Assembly: GCA_932521035.1 (NCBI GenBank)
Contig: OW051495.1
Location: 11,284,001 to 11,348,000, forward strand
Length of the DNA stretch: 64,000 nt
Source: Oscheius dolichura
Lineage: Eukaryota > Nematoda > Chromadorea > Rhabditida > Rhabditidae
Direction of reading: 5' to 3'
Shown here: positions 35,967-47,889 of the stretch, in pieces
Layout: the number at the start of each line of letters is the position of its first letter
Numbering within the stretch: the stretch's first letter is position 1
Notes under the pieces: model-generated
What the model was told of the DNA's origin: nothing
The model's database searches: none
The model's input: only the letters and a program-made list of their open reading frames with translations
Made by a program: the position numbers and the translations under genes

Positions 35967-37886
35967 ATGCCAAGAGCCCATTATACATTTATCCCTCCTG
36001 ACCTCGAAGGCACCTACTGTCACTTTAACCTCCCTTTGGGGAAGCTCTATAGGGGCTTATTAATTGGAACTACCGTTTCCTGCTTGATTGGTCTCTTATT
36101 CGGACAAAGGACTTTGTATGCCGGAGTTGAGAATTATGAAAAATTGAATGAAGTGTGGAATACGACTTTTATAGAGGGAAGAAAGGAAAAGTAGGTTTTA
36201 TTCAATTATTTTTTGGAGAAAGAAATATTTAGAGGCTACTCAGGAAGCATAACACTGAAAGAAACGATAGACTCCCTTAATGAAAGCCATACACTTCATG
36301 AATTGGAACGACGAAATTTGGATTGGATAAGTTATAACTTCGGATCAAATATTCACAACTACTGTCAGGTAAGACCAGAAAACGGTGGCTGCCATTGTTC
36401 CAGAGAGTTCCATTCCTGAATGGCACTACCCTGCCATCGCTTATCCGACTACTGGAATTCCGAGCAGATTCCCAGCTCTTCTTCAGAAACGCCGTACTCT
36501 GTGCCATCTGCATAAGGGTGTGTTTATCCTTCTCCCAACCTTCCTGATCCCCTATGGGTCATTAAAAAGACTGTGCTTGTCCTTAGCGATCACCAGAAGG
36601 CGCGCATCCATCATTCAACAAACGTTCAAGTCATTAATCGTAACTGAGAATTGCTGTTTTAATTTCTATGAGAAGCCAGAACGGAAGAGAAAGCATTGCG
36701 AATACGGAGGGAATATAGATGATATCTTTGCCGGCTGTTCCTAGCCGAAAGGAAAACGCGGGATTAAAAAAGTGTGACCGGGATGCCTGAACAAAGGATC
36801 CTAACGGGGACGTTAGTACCGACTTCTACATCAATATTTGACTAGTAGTTCTACTGGGAAAGAGTGAACTTTTGACTCCGAGGAACTTTCCGTTCACTCT
36901 AAGCCGTCATTTCTGAACGGGCAGTCTCTTCCTCCTTGGCCTTGAGACGGATTAGACATTTGCGGTAGCAGGATTTCTGAATGAATGAATGGATGAATAT
37001 ATGGGGTAAACAGGTCTACTTTCAGATGTTCCTCTCCGTTGTTTGTGCCAATTACATTTGGAGCCTATATGACTATAGTTGCCTGACTCGCCTCGGTACC
37101 CTGTTCCTCCCTCTACTCGACCTGTTGTGGATGTCCTTTGCCATGCTCATCCTCTGCCTTCAAAAAGATATAGATATACTAAGTATGTTACACAAACAAC
37201 GGACACATTCGCTTGTTTTAGTGAGATCGTGGATGTACTGGCACTTGCCCATCTTCGGCGCGTGTTTTGTCGCATATGCAATTCTCTACGTCATGTTTAC
37301 CGCAGCCGTCCTATCGGTTCATTTTAATCTTATTTTCATTTATTTAGAAGCTTTACAGAAAACATGGGGAACTATTGTACAATTTGTATGCATATGTTTA
37401 TTTTGTGCCAGTTTTCCTCGAGTTTATATAAGCTATCTGGAACTCCTGAGCCCCGGAGGGAAGCCGTGTTATATTGACGGTAAGCAGTCAAAGAGCTATT
37501 CGAAAATCTTCTTCATATCGGAAAATATGTCGGGGAAATGAGAAGACGTGATAAAAGGGAAACGTCCTGGGGATTTCCAGCAATATTATCTCGGAAAGCC
37601 ATTGTTCTCTTAAAATTTTTGTCTTTTTGCCTTCAATTCAGATCTCAAAATTTCAGTTCCGTTCTTCATCGCCTTCGCCGAATACGTGGCCATTGCAAGT
37701 GTCTACGTTTTTGTCTGTACCCAATTCTGGGAGTTAACTGCATTCGAAGGAATCATCACCCTCTGTAAAATGGAATATGATGACTACTTCTGCCATACAG
37801 CGGACTACACCCCGGCATTTTCTCTGGAAGAGACTTTCTCTGCCCAAGCTTCTACCAGAAGCAGTTCCGATTCAACAAGTAGCTAA
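35967..37886 (+). CDS. FRAG1/DRAM/Sfk1 (PGAP2-like) membrane protein
   Basis: This is a predicted multi-pass membrane protein of the Golgi/ER or plasma membrane. The first helix is LIGTTVSCLIGLLFGQ. A luminal part has NYCQRVPFLNGTTLPSLI, which resembles the C-x-VPN-x-LPS-I motif of PGAP2/FRAG1. Further helices are MFLSVVCANYIW, LFLPLLDLLWMSFAMLILCL, WMYWHLPIFGACFVAYAIL and FFIAFAEYVAIASVYVFVC. The acidic, Ser-rich tail ends SDSTSS. The second half was assembled through small introns chosen by frame; one near 37380-37410 is less certain. The long intron is about 36519-37025. PGAP2 remodels GPI anchors, while other members of this fold act in autophagy. Family moderately supported. Confidence 0.58.
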
Positions 37887-37996
37887 GCCACGTCACACGT
37901 TTCCTTCAACGCGGGTATTTTTGCTTAATTAAATATTTATGTACATGGTCAAGAGGCAATAATATGACAATAAAGTTATAATATTTCCCGTATTGT

Positions 37997-39369
37997 TCAG
38001 TAGACCCGATAAAGCTGCTTCTTCTGGTGCTCTGGATGGTGCTTCAAACAGTCGATTAATTCTTTGGCTGGCTGGTGTCCTTGGCAAATTTTGTGGACGG
38101 CGGTGAAGAGAGGAAACTTGTGAGTATCATCGGTCCTCTCCAGTAAGTCGTGAACTTCAGCGGCAGTCAGGGGTCCTTGGGCGGATTGGCCATTCAACAG
38201 CTCTTCTTCTACCAGTTTTAGAGACTGAAAATGGGAAATAAGGACATGACAAAAGAGGAAACAAACCTTCTTAGCGTGGACAAAAGCTTCACAGACTTTT
38301 CTGTTGCGTCCGCCGTAACACGAGGTGATCAGATCGGCCATTCCACAGGATTCCAAAAATGTTGATATTTGGGAGCCAGGATAGAAGCACTCGACAAACT
38401 GAAACATTCATATTGTGGATGGGTTGAGCCAGAAACAAACTCGAGTCATTTCCATGAATCCTAGCCTCATTACGGCGGCTTTTGTGTTATCTCCACACTT
38501 CAGCCCATCAACGAATCCGGCTGCACAGGCAACAACATTCTGAAGAGCAGAAGTATTAGAAGATAAGAAGACGATCTGACCTTTAGGGCTCCACACAATT
38601 CTACAGTAGCCGCATCAGGGACAGTATTGACTCTGAAGTTCTCACAGTTAAAGAGTTTCTCCAAGACCGCGATGTTCTCCGCCGATGTGTTACATCCTAA
38701 AACATTCCAGTTCCTTTTTATTAGCCGAATGACTACCTAGAGTTGCTTCACAGAACTTGTCATCAGCTACTTCGTGAGCCAGGTTAGCTCCCATTAGAAC
38801 GGAGGTGTCGATTTGAAGGCGCTCGTCAATTTCTTCGGAGATCAACTTCAAGTCGCCGGCAGCGCTTTTGGAGATTCCTTTGATCAAGGAAACGGCTATC
38901 GTTGTCGTAGGGTTGATTCTACCTTCTAGCTGATCAAGAACTTCTAAATTTATATCTTATTGTGAGGTTGAAAAGGGCCTTACGCTGGATGGCTTGATGT
39001 GGAACCACAAAAAGAAGAATGTTAGCGTCTTGGCAAACTTCAACGAGATCGGGCATGGCTACCTGCAAAGGGGGCCATTCTGTAACGGTAAAGGGACATA
39101 ACTTACAACGTTGTGGGGCAGCTTCCTTCCTGGAAGATATTTCACATTTTCGTGGGTATCGTTGATGATGTCGGTCAGCTTCTTTCCGTCGATCATCTTT
39201 TCAGCAACCCAAAATTGTACAGTGGAGGAGAATAAACGCGGATGGTTGAGAATGTTCTTTCCAACGAGACGGGCAATAGCTGTGCCCCTAAAAATAGACA
39301 TTGAGGGGATGAGGGGATACGGTACCAGCTTCCATATCCAATGACAGCAACCTTCTTGGGAGTACGCAT
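37997..39369 (-). CDS. Glycerol-3-phosphate dehydrogenase (NAD+), cytosolic
   Basis: The enzyme interconverts dihydroxyacetone phosphate and glycerol-3-phosphate, feeding glycerolipid and glycerol synthesis. The NAD-binding start is [20 protein letters not shown] (GxGxxG). Then come [51 protein letters not shown], the catalytic-domain block [18 protein letters not shown] with [10 protein letters not shown], and [16 protein letters not shown]. All are near-identical to nematode GPDH-1/2. The end is QLYRVY. Introns are short. A TATATATA sits at 39449-39456, about 80 bp before the ATG on the minus strand. In C. elegans gpdh-1 is induced by osmotic stress; whether this is the gpdh-1 or gpdh-2 counterpart cannot be told. 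Confidence 0.95.
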
Positions 39370-40131
39370 AGTGGAAGAGTAAAGTAAGAAAGGAGAGAGA
39401 GCAGTAAACTTGTGCTTGGGCAAGTGTATTAAAAGCATCTCGGATCTGTATATATAGGCAGGGGGCGGGAAAGTGGCGTCACTGTCCAGATGTCTATCAC
39501 CGGGAGGGTGATCTTCGAAAATTGGACTTTGCACGTGGACCTTCTAATATTGGACAGGAGCTGGGGAAGTCGTTCACGTGAAGAGCGCAGTAAACAGCTG
39601 AGACGCGATCTTTAAAGGTGTTCGTCTGGCTAATATGGGGCAAAAGCACACGATAACAGAGGGAGACGGTAAAGATCAGTGGTCTGTGACGGTAGCGGAC
39701 CTTGGACCAGTGGTAGCAGGCCGGCTATAGCCGGATGATCTCTGATTCATTCTTTAATGATCGCTCGAAGGAGACAGAGAGAATGAAGAGTTTGCAGAGT
39801 TTGCAGGGAAAACCTGCTCTATTCTTTTTCTTACAGTAGGAAATCACCGCTATTAGTATGTATACGATAAGTATTCGTATTGTGGATATTGAAGAGGAAG
39901 TTAAGCATCCTCTGGAATCTTGCCCTCCAAAGTGAGTTAGAAAATGATGCTTAATGAGCTGCTAGACGTATCTTACAGTAATCCTTCTCTTCTCCACTGT
40001 TCACCTTTTATTCTTTTCCATGCTTGCCGCTCTTATTGAACTATCTCCTTTTCGTTGCTTTGACGAGAATGTCTGTATTCAGAAAGCGACCATCCGCAAA
40101 AGTTTGCCATGAAAATAAAAATTAAAGAACT
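39370..40131. other. Intergenic, GPDH promoter
   Basis: It holds the TATATATA box at 39449-39456 and a short direct repeat (GAGTTTGCA twice near 39790-39810). No gene seen. Confidence 0.45.
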
Positions 40132-42118
40132 TTATTCAGTTTTCGCTTTTTGAGATCGACATAACTTATGAAAGATCCATCTTAAAGATAGAATAAAAAC
40201 TGTTAAAAGAGTAACAAGAAGAGTGACGAGGACCATAATGACGTCTATCAGGTAGTATTGGATTGTAGACAAATGTCTTCCATAGGGCTCGAGCTGATGC
40301 AAGGATCCAAACCTATTACAGACAAGACATTATTAAACGGCTAACAATAACCGACTTGGCAACGAATTCACAATGGCGAACTACCAGCTCTTTCGCTGAA
40401 ATGGGCTGTTCTTTTAACATGTTGGCCAGCTTTGCAGCGGCTGCAGCGTAGCTGAATCCTTTTCTGGTTTTAGGTTTCCTTGAAACGCACCTGGGGTCCT
40501 CTAAAATTGTCACCACGGCCTTCCTTATGACTTCAGGCTTTGGGATATCCATTTTGTTCAAGGCAATAGCTCCTCCGTGTCTCGCCAACATTTCCGAATT
40601 CCGTGGTTGATCGGCAAAGAGTGGAATCATAATCGCTGGCTTTCCAAGATGGGCGACTTCAGTGATGGAACCAAGTCCACCATGAGTTATGAAAATTGAC
40701 AATCTCTTATCGGCTGAGAAGGATTCTCTTTAAAAACTAGGCTTGGCTTACCAAGAAGAGCATTTTGAGGAAGCCAAGGAGACAAATGAACGTTAGGGAG
40801 ATGGTCAGCCATTGTGGATGGCTCTTCGTATTTCCAAATAAATGTCACGTCGGGGAGAGACGCACACATTTGGAGAATAGATTTCCTAGAAATTCCTTAT
40901 AGTCACTGAAGTTTTTATAATACTTACTTCCAATGTTCCGGCATGTCCTTACTCTTGGCAACGGATCCAAACGAAATGAAGACATTGTGCTTCCTATCGC
41001 TTAGGATTTTATCCCATTTCTAAATTTTCTCATTTAGAATCAAATTTGGATGATTAAACCTCTTCTACAGCATCAGGGTTTTTGGCATCGACAGTAATTC
41101 CTCCAATTTCAAGGGTTTTGTGAAGAAGAGGACGTGGGTAGTTTAAATACGGGTTAGCATTGGTGAAGACGAAAGAGCATCTTGAGATCAAATCCTAGAA
41201 CTTTCGCTTATAATCAGGCGGCCGTCTTCAATACCCCGGGACCATGCATATCTGAGTTCAGCTTTCCTTTCATCACATCAAATTCCTGTCCAAACGTATC
41301 GTAAATGAATTTAAATCCAAGGACGGTAGCAATTGTGTTCTTTATCCTGTCAATGAATCCCATCTGCTCTCCTGCCACTGAGCTCATGGAAGGAACATAG
41401 CTGGGGGCTAGAGGTTCTCCCATGTACCAGGAGACCATATCCAGCTGGACATTGGATAAGGCTCCGATTGACGGAATCCCAAGGTAATCAAATAAACCTA
41501 GAGCTATAAATTAAAACAATCCAGGAAAAAGACTAACCCAGACCGCAAACAGAAAAGGGTTCAGCGATGCCAACGTCGTATTTTCTTTGTTTCAAATCTG
41601 CCAGTAGTGTTCCGTTCTGCATTAATCCTAGAGAGATAGCTTTATCAAGAAATTTCTTCCGGAAACAAACCCTCACAGGCATAAGTGAAGCTTTTAGAGA
41701 AGTTCTGAGCCATTCTCAGGAGTCCCAAGACATCTGGAGACATTTCCCAGAGCTGTTTGAAGACAGTGCTTTGGGACGCTTGCATAATTTCGGATACTCT
41801 GGGATCGCTCGGGTGTTCGAGGACATCCTTCGTCAGTGAGACATTCTTCTTTCCCCTTTGTAGATCATCAAAAATTGGTATAAAAAATGTCTAGAAAAAT
41901 TGATTTTTGAATCCCTTCGTCCACGCCAAAACAGACCACTTCATGTCCGGCCGCTGATAAGGTGTCTGCAATTTTGGCTAGAAAAGTTGTGTGGGAATGG
42001 CCAAAGAGCGGCGAGTAGACCAGATATTTGTAGGAAAAACAAACTGGAACGTTTGGTTAGGTAAGATAAAGAAGATGGAGTAACCTTGGGCTAGAACTAG
42101 TAGAGCAAATATCCTCAT
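40132..42118 (-). CDS. UDP-glycosyltransferase (tandem copy 1)
   Basis: This is a membrane-bound detoxification enzyme of the ER lumen that conjugates sugar to lipophilic substrates. The start MRIFALLVLAQ is a signal peptide. The family signature reads FITHGGLGSITEVAHLGKPA, then PLFADQPRN, which includes the UDP-sugar-binding His and the DQ pair. Before it WLPQNALLG is in place. The C-terminal anchor is VIMVLVTLLVTLLTVFILSL followed by a basic cytosolic tail (KLCRSQKAKTE), as in UGTs retained in the ER. Exons are separated by short introns. TGATAAG (42144-42150) and a TATAAAA (42160-42166) lie just upstream of the ATG on the minus strand. It is a close paralogue of the next gene. Confidence 0.92.
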
Positions 42119-42537
42119 TGCCGAATACTAACGTTGTGCCCGTTGATAAGGAGCTAGGCTTTTATACAGACACCTACACAAATCACACAGACTCGTAGCT
42201 TAATTGACACGCTAACTTTCTGTGTGCGGCGGCCACGAATTTTGTGTTCGCCTCGAGTTCGCCGCAAGGATGAAAGACATACTTCCTCTTTATTATTTTC
42301 TATTCCTCCGCTATACAGTTGACCTCAGACCTCTTTATCTAATTCGCGAGCATCGTTACAATCTTTGTCCATCAACATGTTTTGAACCTTGTAGCTCCTG
42401 CCTGCCTATCAGGGGGGCAAAGGTTTGTTCGCCTCTCCCAAAACTGCCCTGATAAACAACCAGTTCAAGTTGCTTCCGTACTGCTCAATATTGTGCAAAA
42501 AAGTTCATAGTTTAAAATTTTATCTACAGACAGGACT
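42119..42537. other. Spacer between tandem UGT genes
   Basis: This is 419 bp between the stop of UGT copy 2 and the start of copy 1. It carries the TGATAAG and TATA-like site of copy 1. No other feature seen. Confidence 0.5.
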
Positions 42538-44476
42538 TTATTCGGCTTTTAGCTTATTCGAGCGAAAAATTAATCTCAGAACCCATCTCACACTGAACAC
42601 AATAGATAAAAGCACAGTTATACAAACTACAGCGGCTGCTGCTATTACGTCTAGGAAATAATATTCAACGAGGCTGAGATGTCTCCCATGAGGGTCGAGA
42701 TTGGGAAGGCTTCCAAACCTGAACATTGCGGGCATTATTCTTCGGTTCATGCTGCCCCTACCTAGCAACAAATTCTGCATGGGATATAACGAGATCTTTA
42801 GGAGAAATGGGCCGCTGTTTCAAGACATTTGCTAATTTCTCTGCGTTTCTAGCGTAGCTCTTGTCTTTCAAAACGGCGAGGATGTGGTTTTTGAACTTTT
42901 CAGGGTTGGCAATGTCTTTCTTTTCCATGAACAGAGCTCCTCCGTGTCTGGTTAACATCCTTGAGTTCCGAGCTTGTTCGGCAAATAAAGGAACCTATTT
43001 CGAACTGTTTCAACCTGCAAGACACAGTTACAAACCATAATTGCTGCCTTTCCAAAATGCGCCACTTCTGTCGTGGAACCGAGACCGCCGTGCGTGATAA
43101 AGAGAGATAACCGTTCGTCTGCTGAAGACACAAAACATGACGTGTGGACTAGGAGAAAACGTTACCAAGGAGACTGTTCTGTGGAAGCCACGGAGCCAGA
43201 TAAAGGTTGGGAATGCCATCACCCATTGTCGTCTTCTCCTCGTACTTCCAGATGAATGTAATATTTGGAAGGGATTTGCAGATTTGGAGAATGGAATTCC
43301 TGAAAAGTCAAACTATCGTGGAGGTGAAACTACTGACTTGAACTCTTGGGGCATGTCCTTGCTCTTTGCGACGGATCCAAAAGAAATGAAGACGGACTGT
43401 TTTCTCTCGTTGAGAACTGCGCTCCATTTCTTGAAAACGGGTTAGCATCTACCGTACACTAGCTTATACCTTATCCAACTTCTCAACTCTCTTGGTGTCA
43501 ACGGATATCCCTCCGATTTCCACCGTTTTATGAATTAGAGGCCGTGGAAAATTCAAGTACGGCTGGGAATTGACAAACAGATACGAAGTTTTGGCTAACA
43601 ATTCCTAAAATATAACTGTCTTTCGCCAAATTTGTCTACAAACACTTGGTGAGGTGAAATTCACTCCGAATTTATTCCTGAGGACAGCTGTTTCTCCTTC
43701 AAACATTTTGACAATAAAGTGAAACCCGAAGAAGGTCTCAATCAGATTCTGTGCTCTTCCAAGAAAGCTGAGTTTTTCATCAGTGTTCGACAGAAGGGTG
43801 GGCACATAGCTAGGAGCTAGGGGTTCCCCAATATGATAAGAAACTGCATCAGCTTGAACTGTTGATATGGCGCCAATTGTTCCTGGTATTCTCAAGTGTT
43901 CAAAAAGTCCTAAAGAGATGGCTATTGTAGAATTACAGAGAACCTACCGAATCCACAGATGCTCAGTGGTTCAGCTATAGCAGCATCGAAATTCTTCTCC
44001 CGGAGAGTTTCTAATAGTGTTTCGTGCTGGAGAATGTCTGAAGTTTAAGAATGTTTCACTAAAAAGGAACACTATACGGTCGCATGTGAGTTTCCAAGCT
44101 ACGGAAAAGTTCCTGGCCCATGTCATCATTGTCATCGGATCTGAGGACATCTCCCAAACAGAGGCGTACATTGCTTTCCTCATAAAGGTATACAGTTCCC
44201 TAATTTCGTCGGATGCTTCCAATGTAATAACATCCGTTGTTAGTGACACAGTCTTCTTCCCGACTAATTCTTCGTCCATTATGGGAACAAAAAAGGTCTA
44301 GGTTTCATCTGATGTTCATTTATGGAAGGAATTACCACATTATGACCGGCAGCAGTTAGGGTATCCGCTATTTGAGCAAGGAAAGTGGCATGGGAATGGC
44401 CAAACAGTGGGCTGTGAACCAAAAACTTGTAGCTGGCTACTGCCTGGACGAAAAGGAACAACAGCCCTAATCTCAT
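42538..44476 (-). CDS. UDP-glycosyltransferase (tandem copy 2)
   Basis: This is a tandem paralogue of the UGT downstream. It has signal peptide MRLGLLFLFVQAVASYKFLV, then SPLFGHSHATFLAQIADTL, the usual UGT N-terminus. VSYHIGEPLAPSYVPTLLS is the mid-region block shared with copy 1. The sugar-binding signature near 43040-43110 (FITHGGLGSTTEVAHFGKAA) is followed by PLFAEQARN, in which the usual Asp of DQ is Glu. RFGSLPNLDPHGRHLSLVEY then leads to the anchor IAAAAVVCITVLLSIVFSV and the basic tail ending KLKAE. The D-to-E change at the sugar-contacting position is conservative, but it may alter donor use. The gene otherwise looks intact. Confidence 0.92.
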
Positions 44477-45384
44477 TCTACTTGGAGAGACGGTGACCTT
44501 CTAGGAAGAGAGGGACTTTATGGGCCCGGTAGAGAACAAAGCACAATTATGAAGAACGCACTTGAGAAAAAAGTAAGACTTATCATTCTTTTTAGGCCAT
44601 TCCCACGATAAGGAAACCATATAGACTCTAGCTGGTAAAAATCGAAACCGTTCAAAACCACACGGTGTGTAATTTGGAAGGGTTTCGCAGAAGAGCCAGC
44701 TTGCTTTCACTATGTCGCCTAAAATCACAAAACCAAAAAAAGCAAAAAGTCTGTCTCAGTGGACCAAGTGGGCTTCTGTTACATCACGGGCCAATCAACA
44801 AAACGATATTTTCGTCATCGACAGGATTCGAACCTGCAGCCTTTTCCTACTAGGCGCACACTCTACCCACTGCGCCAGATGTTGCCTTGTACACTGGGAT
44901 ATGGGGACCCTATTTACCCCCTTTTCCCCCAAAACTACTGCAAATTGATCAAATAGTCAGATTTGGGACCCCAAAAGGTTGACTGCCGATAAGTTCAGTC
45001 TGATATGTACTTTATACCCCGTTGGAAATTGTTTACCATGGTAACCCCAATCACAATCAAGCACAGCTCCATTTTATACCCGACGAATTGCATCAGACTC
45101 GGCTACGATGATGGCCGATACCCGAATTCGATGAAAAACGGCACCTTATCTAATCTTCTGTTGCTCATTCCGTGGGCATCACTTATTATCAATGGCTGCT
45201 CCAAGTTAAATGGAGCTACCCGGAGCAAAATTCGCAACCACAGAACGCCCTGCTAACATTTTACGAGTGCTAAGGCAACGGTAAAAATGGAACCTAACTT
45301 TTTTGAACCATGCCCGTATGTTATTTCAGATAAAAGTTGGATTATGAAAATGTTTTATGTTATTAGAATGAAATAGAATTGAGT
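44477..45384. other. Intergenic with one SINE copy
   Basis: It contains a tRNA-like SINE (44741-44887, listed separately). A plus-strand frame at 45005-45256 is probably not real. No gene seen. Confidence 0.45.
44741..44887 (-). mobile_element. tRNA(Met)-like SINE, copy 4 (full length)
   Basis: This is the best-preserved copy. On the minus strand it begins GGCAACATCTGGCGCAGTGG, then GTAGAGTGTGCGCCTAGTAG in the anticodon-arm region, and a perfect B-box GGTTCGAATCC followed by TGTCGATGACGA. A body of about 60 bp follows, ending CACTGAGACAGACTTTTT. The head alone could be mistaken for a tRNA gene, but the acceptor stem does not pair and the same 3' body recurs elsewhere. Confidence 0.7.
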
Positions 45385-45808
45385 TTATACAACAGGAATT
45401 CTCTCTGAAAGAGTGGAAAGAAAAGAACTTCGAGGATCGGTAATTTGTTCAACATTTCCAGCAGTGTGGGGATGAAATCGCGACCGTTCGTATGCTGGAA
45501 CGAAACCATGACTGATAGCTACTTCTTTAGGAGGAAGGCGAAACTTTATCTGCGGGTAGATGGGTCTGGAAATAAACAACATGTTATTTCTTTAACAAAG
45601 ATATTTTAGGAAGGTAGAGATTCGTAGAAAAAAGACTAACTCACTCTCCAGCAATGCTGCCGATCCTCTTCTCATTAATGTAGCGGTATGGTGTATTTGC
45701 CAGGGTACCGTGTCTTTGGAGAACCAGCTTTGACAGCTGACTTTGAGTCAAAGCAAGGCAACCAAAACTGAGGGACAGAAGCAGACAAACAATCGAAGAC
45801 AGGGGCAT
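45385..45808 (-). CDS. Small secreted protein, unknown
   Basis: Two exons encode about 108 residues. A clear signal peptide (MPLSSIVCLLLSLSFGCLA) is followed by a basic mature part without cysteines: LVLQRHGTLANTPYRYINEK, then KFRLPPKEVAISHGFVPAYE, and an end TLSERIPVV. One intron of about 64 bp ends TTTCCAG. CCGTCAG lies just before GCAAATG, suiting a trans-spliced start. I do not recognise the family. The lack of cysteines and the RSRF and KR sites leave open a peptide-precursor role, but there are no repeated peptides. Confidence 0.6.
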
Positions 45809-47103
45809 TTGCCTGACGGTAGAGGTCGGTTACAACTGATCGGACCGTGGAAGGCGGAACTTTCCTTGATATGGGTTCGGAGACCAGCCACGTAGATGGT
45901 TTACGTTCTGCTTCTAAAATGCTTGTCATTTTAAAAAACGTTTGTGTTTAAAAGGGCGGAGTTGTTTATTACAAAACACGTGGGGTACAGTAACCAAGCG
46001 ACAACTGAATCTTACTAGAAAGAGTTCTATTTTTGGAGAGGGAGAGGAGAGACCACGAGACCACTTTGTCTTTTGTCTTTGCACGTTCAAAAACGGCAGT
46101 GTAATAGGAGTGGTGATGGCATTCTTCTACTCCGACTTCTTCTTCTAAAGAACAATTTCTTACCGGAAAAGGGGACAAACAACAAGGCGATCAATTGTTT
46201 TTTTTTTTCTTTTAGAAAAAAGTACTAAATGATTCGAAGAAATGCGATCGTGCTCCCTAATAATATGCTTCCGTTTTCTATGGAAAGCAAACATTTTTCT
46301 CTTCTTTCCAAATAAAAAAAAAAGTTTTAAAAGTTTAAAAAGTTGGATAAAGAAGCGAATACATGAAAGCAACGGCTTTGCTTGTTACAAAGCGTTGTTT
46401 CTTCTTTAAAAGCGACCCTACTGGGGAAGAAACCCACTTTCTGTAGAAGAAATATAAAAAGAACTTTCTACTTTACACATGTTGGTTAAACATCCCATGC
46501 TCCATCTGTAATCGAAACCTCTATGGAAATCCCCCGACATTCTTCAGCTGGGGCTCATTGTGGGGTAGCCATCGCAGATCGCTGTGCTTTTCGTAATGTA
46601 ATGTTAATTTATGGGATAGAGGGGTACTGCCCTAAGCTAGGAAAGAAATCATCCTAAATACGGTGTTGTTGTAACAATTGTTTTGGGATGAATCATGTCT
46701 TCTTATCATTTAACTGTAAAAATACCGACAAAGAAGGCTACTATGACACAAAAATTCATCAACTCGGCTCATTTTACATAATCTGTAGAGCTAGGCTATC
46801 TTCAGGCATTATTTCTACAGTTAAATGCAGCAGTCGATGTTTTGAACGGTTTGCTTTTCCCTTGTACTTACCGGCATAATGACCTACTTGATCATTCCAC
46901 TCCCCCGATAATCCAATAACAGGGATCACCTCTGTTTTCAGTACGGGGTTCAACGATCCTTTTGCATAATCCAAATACTGTTTTCTGTCCAAAATGACCA
47001 CTATAAAAGGAAGGAGCTGGAGATGGTCTTCACTCAGCCCACCTCGGTCTACCCAATATCAAGGTACTCCTTCCGTTTATTAGAAAGTAATTGACAATTC
47101 CAG
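45809..47103. other. Intergenic, AT-rich
   Basis: About 1.3 kb with A/T runs (46190-46350). A minus-strand frame at 46774-47001 (MVILDRKQYLDYAKGSL ... LKTEVIPVIGLSG) faintly recalls the end of LINE reverse-transcriptase proteins, but is too short to call. The downstream end carries the promoter of the next gene, with TATAAAA at 47002-47008. Confidence 0.4.
47002..47008 (+). promoter_or_regulatory. TATA box of the hydrophobic secreted protein gene
   Basis: TATAAAA lies in CCACTATAAAAGGAAGG, about 96 bp before the ATG. A clear TATA box in nematodes usually marks a strongly or tissue-specifically expressed gene, which agrees with the codon bias of the gene that follows. Confidence 0.55.
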
Positions 47104-47889
47104 ATGCGCTCCTTCTTTGTGATTGCCCTGATCGCCTCAGCTTCGGCTGTCTCCATTCCGATTGTCTCCCAGGTGGCTGGAAATCTTCCCATCCTCGGCC
47201 CAATCCTTGGTGGCAGTGGAGGAAGCAGCCTTCTCGACAACCTGCCGATCGTCGGAAATCTCCTGAACAGCGTCGGAGGAGTTCTCGGCCAGCTGCTGAA
47301 CAACATCCTCGTCAACGTGGGAATCATCCTGAACGCTGTCTTGAACATCGCCGACGAGGCCCTCGGAGCCGTCAACGTCATCGTCAACGGTCTCCTGTCC
47401 AACATCCTCGACGACGCCACCGTCCAGCAGATCCTCGCCATCCTGCCCGCCCCCGTCCAGGCACTCGTCTCCAACCTCGTCCAGGCCGTCAAGTGCATCG
47501 TCAACGACCTCCAGGCCGCCGTGCCCGCCGTCCAGACGGCTGTCATCCAGCTCGTTGGCCTGCTGGTCAGCCCTGCCTTCGCTCTCCTCGATGCCGACAG
47601 CCAACTCTCCGCTATCCTCAACATTGTTGGAAACCTCTCCCAAGAGGAGATCACCGTGGTCAATACCATCCTCCAACGTCTTGCTGTGAGTCTCCCCTCC
47701 TTTTTTCTAACAATAAACCTTTAGGATGCTCTGAACAACAAAGGCTGCTCCACAGGACCCGTCTCCATGCCCACTGCTCCTTCCCTTCCCGGAGTCAGCC
47801 TCCCCGCTATCGGAGGAGGTCTTCCCAGTGCCACTACTCCATCTGGAGGACTCCTCGGCCTCGGAAACATCCTGGGGCTTAAGAAGTAA
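47104..47889 (+). CDS. Abundant hydrophobic secreted protein, unknown family
   Basis: Two exons encode about 247 residues. A signal peptide (MRSFFVIALIASASA) is followed by a mature protein made almost wholly of Leu, Ile, Val, Ala, Gly, Asn and Asp, as successive amphipathic segments such as LPIVGNLLNSVGGVLGQLL and LVNVGIILNAVLNIADEAL. There is a single Cys in the body (VKCIVN) and one near the end (KGCSTG), then a Pro/Ser/Gly linker and LLGLGNILGLKK. Codons end in C almost throughout, giving a GC content well above the neighbours, so it is probably very highly expressed. The composition recalls lipid- or surface-active proteins such as PLUNC, but I see no true homology. The ATG directly follows CAATTCCAG. 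Confidence 0.85.

Noticed and set aside
44812-44887. Functional tRNA gene on the minus strand
   Set aside because: A and B boxes are good, but the acceptor stem ends do not pair and the same 3' body and tail occur in four other copies, so a SINE fits better.
46774-47001. LINE reverse-transcriptase remnant on the minus strand
   Set aside because: Only one short block (LKTEVIPVIG) is suggestive; no catalytic motif or flanking LINE sequence is present.
47091-47882. A 263-codon plus-strand frame and minus-strand frames of 179-206 codons overlapping the hydrophobic secreted protein
   Set aside because: They arise from the extreme GC bias at third positions of the real gene; they are Arg/Pro- or Asp/Glu-rich shadows without a signal peptide or splice logic.
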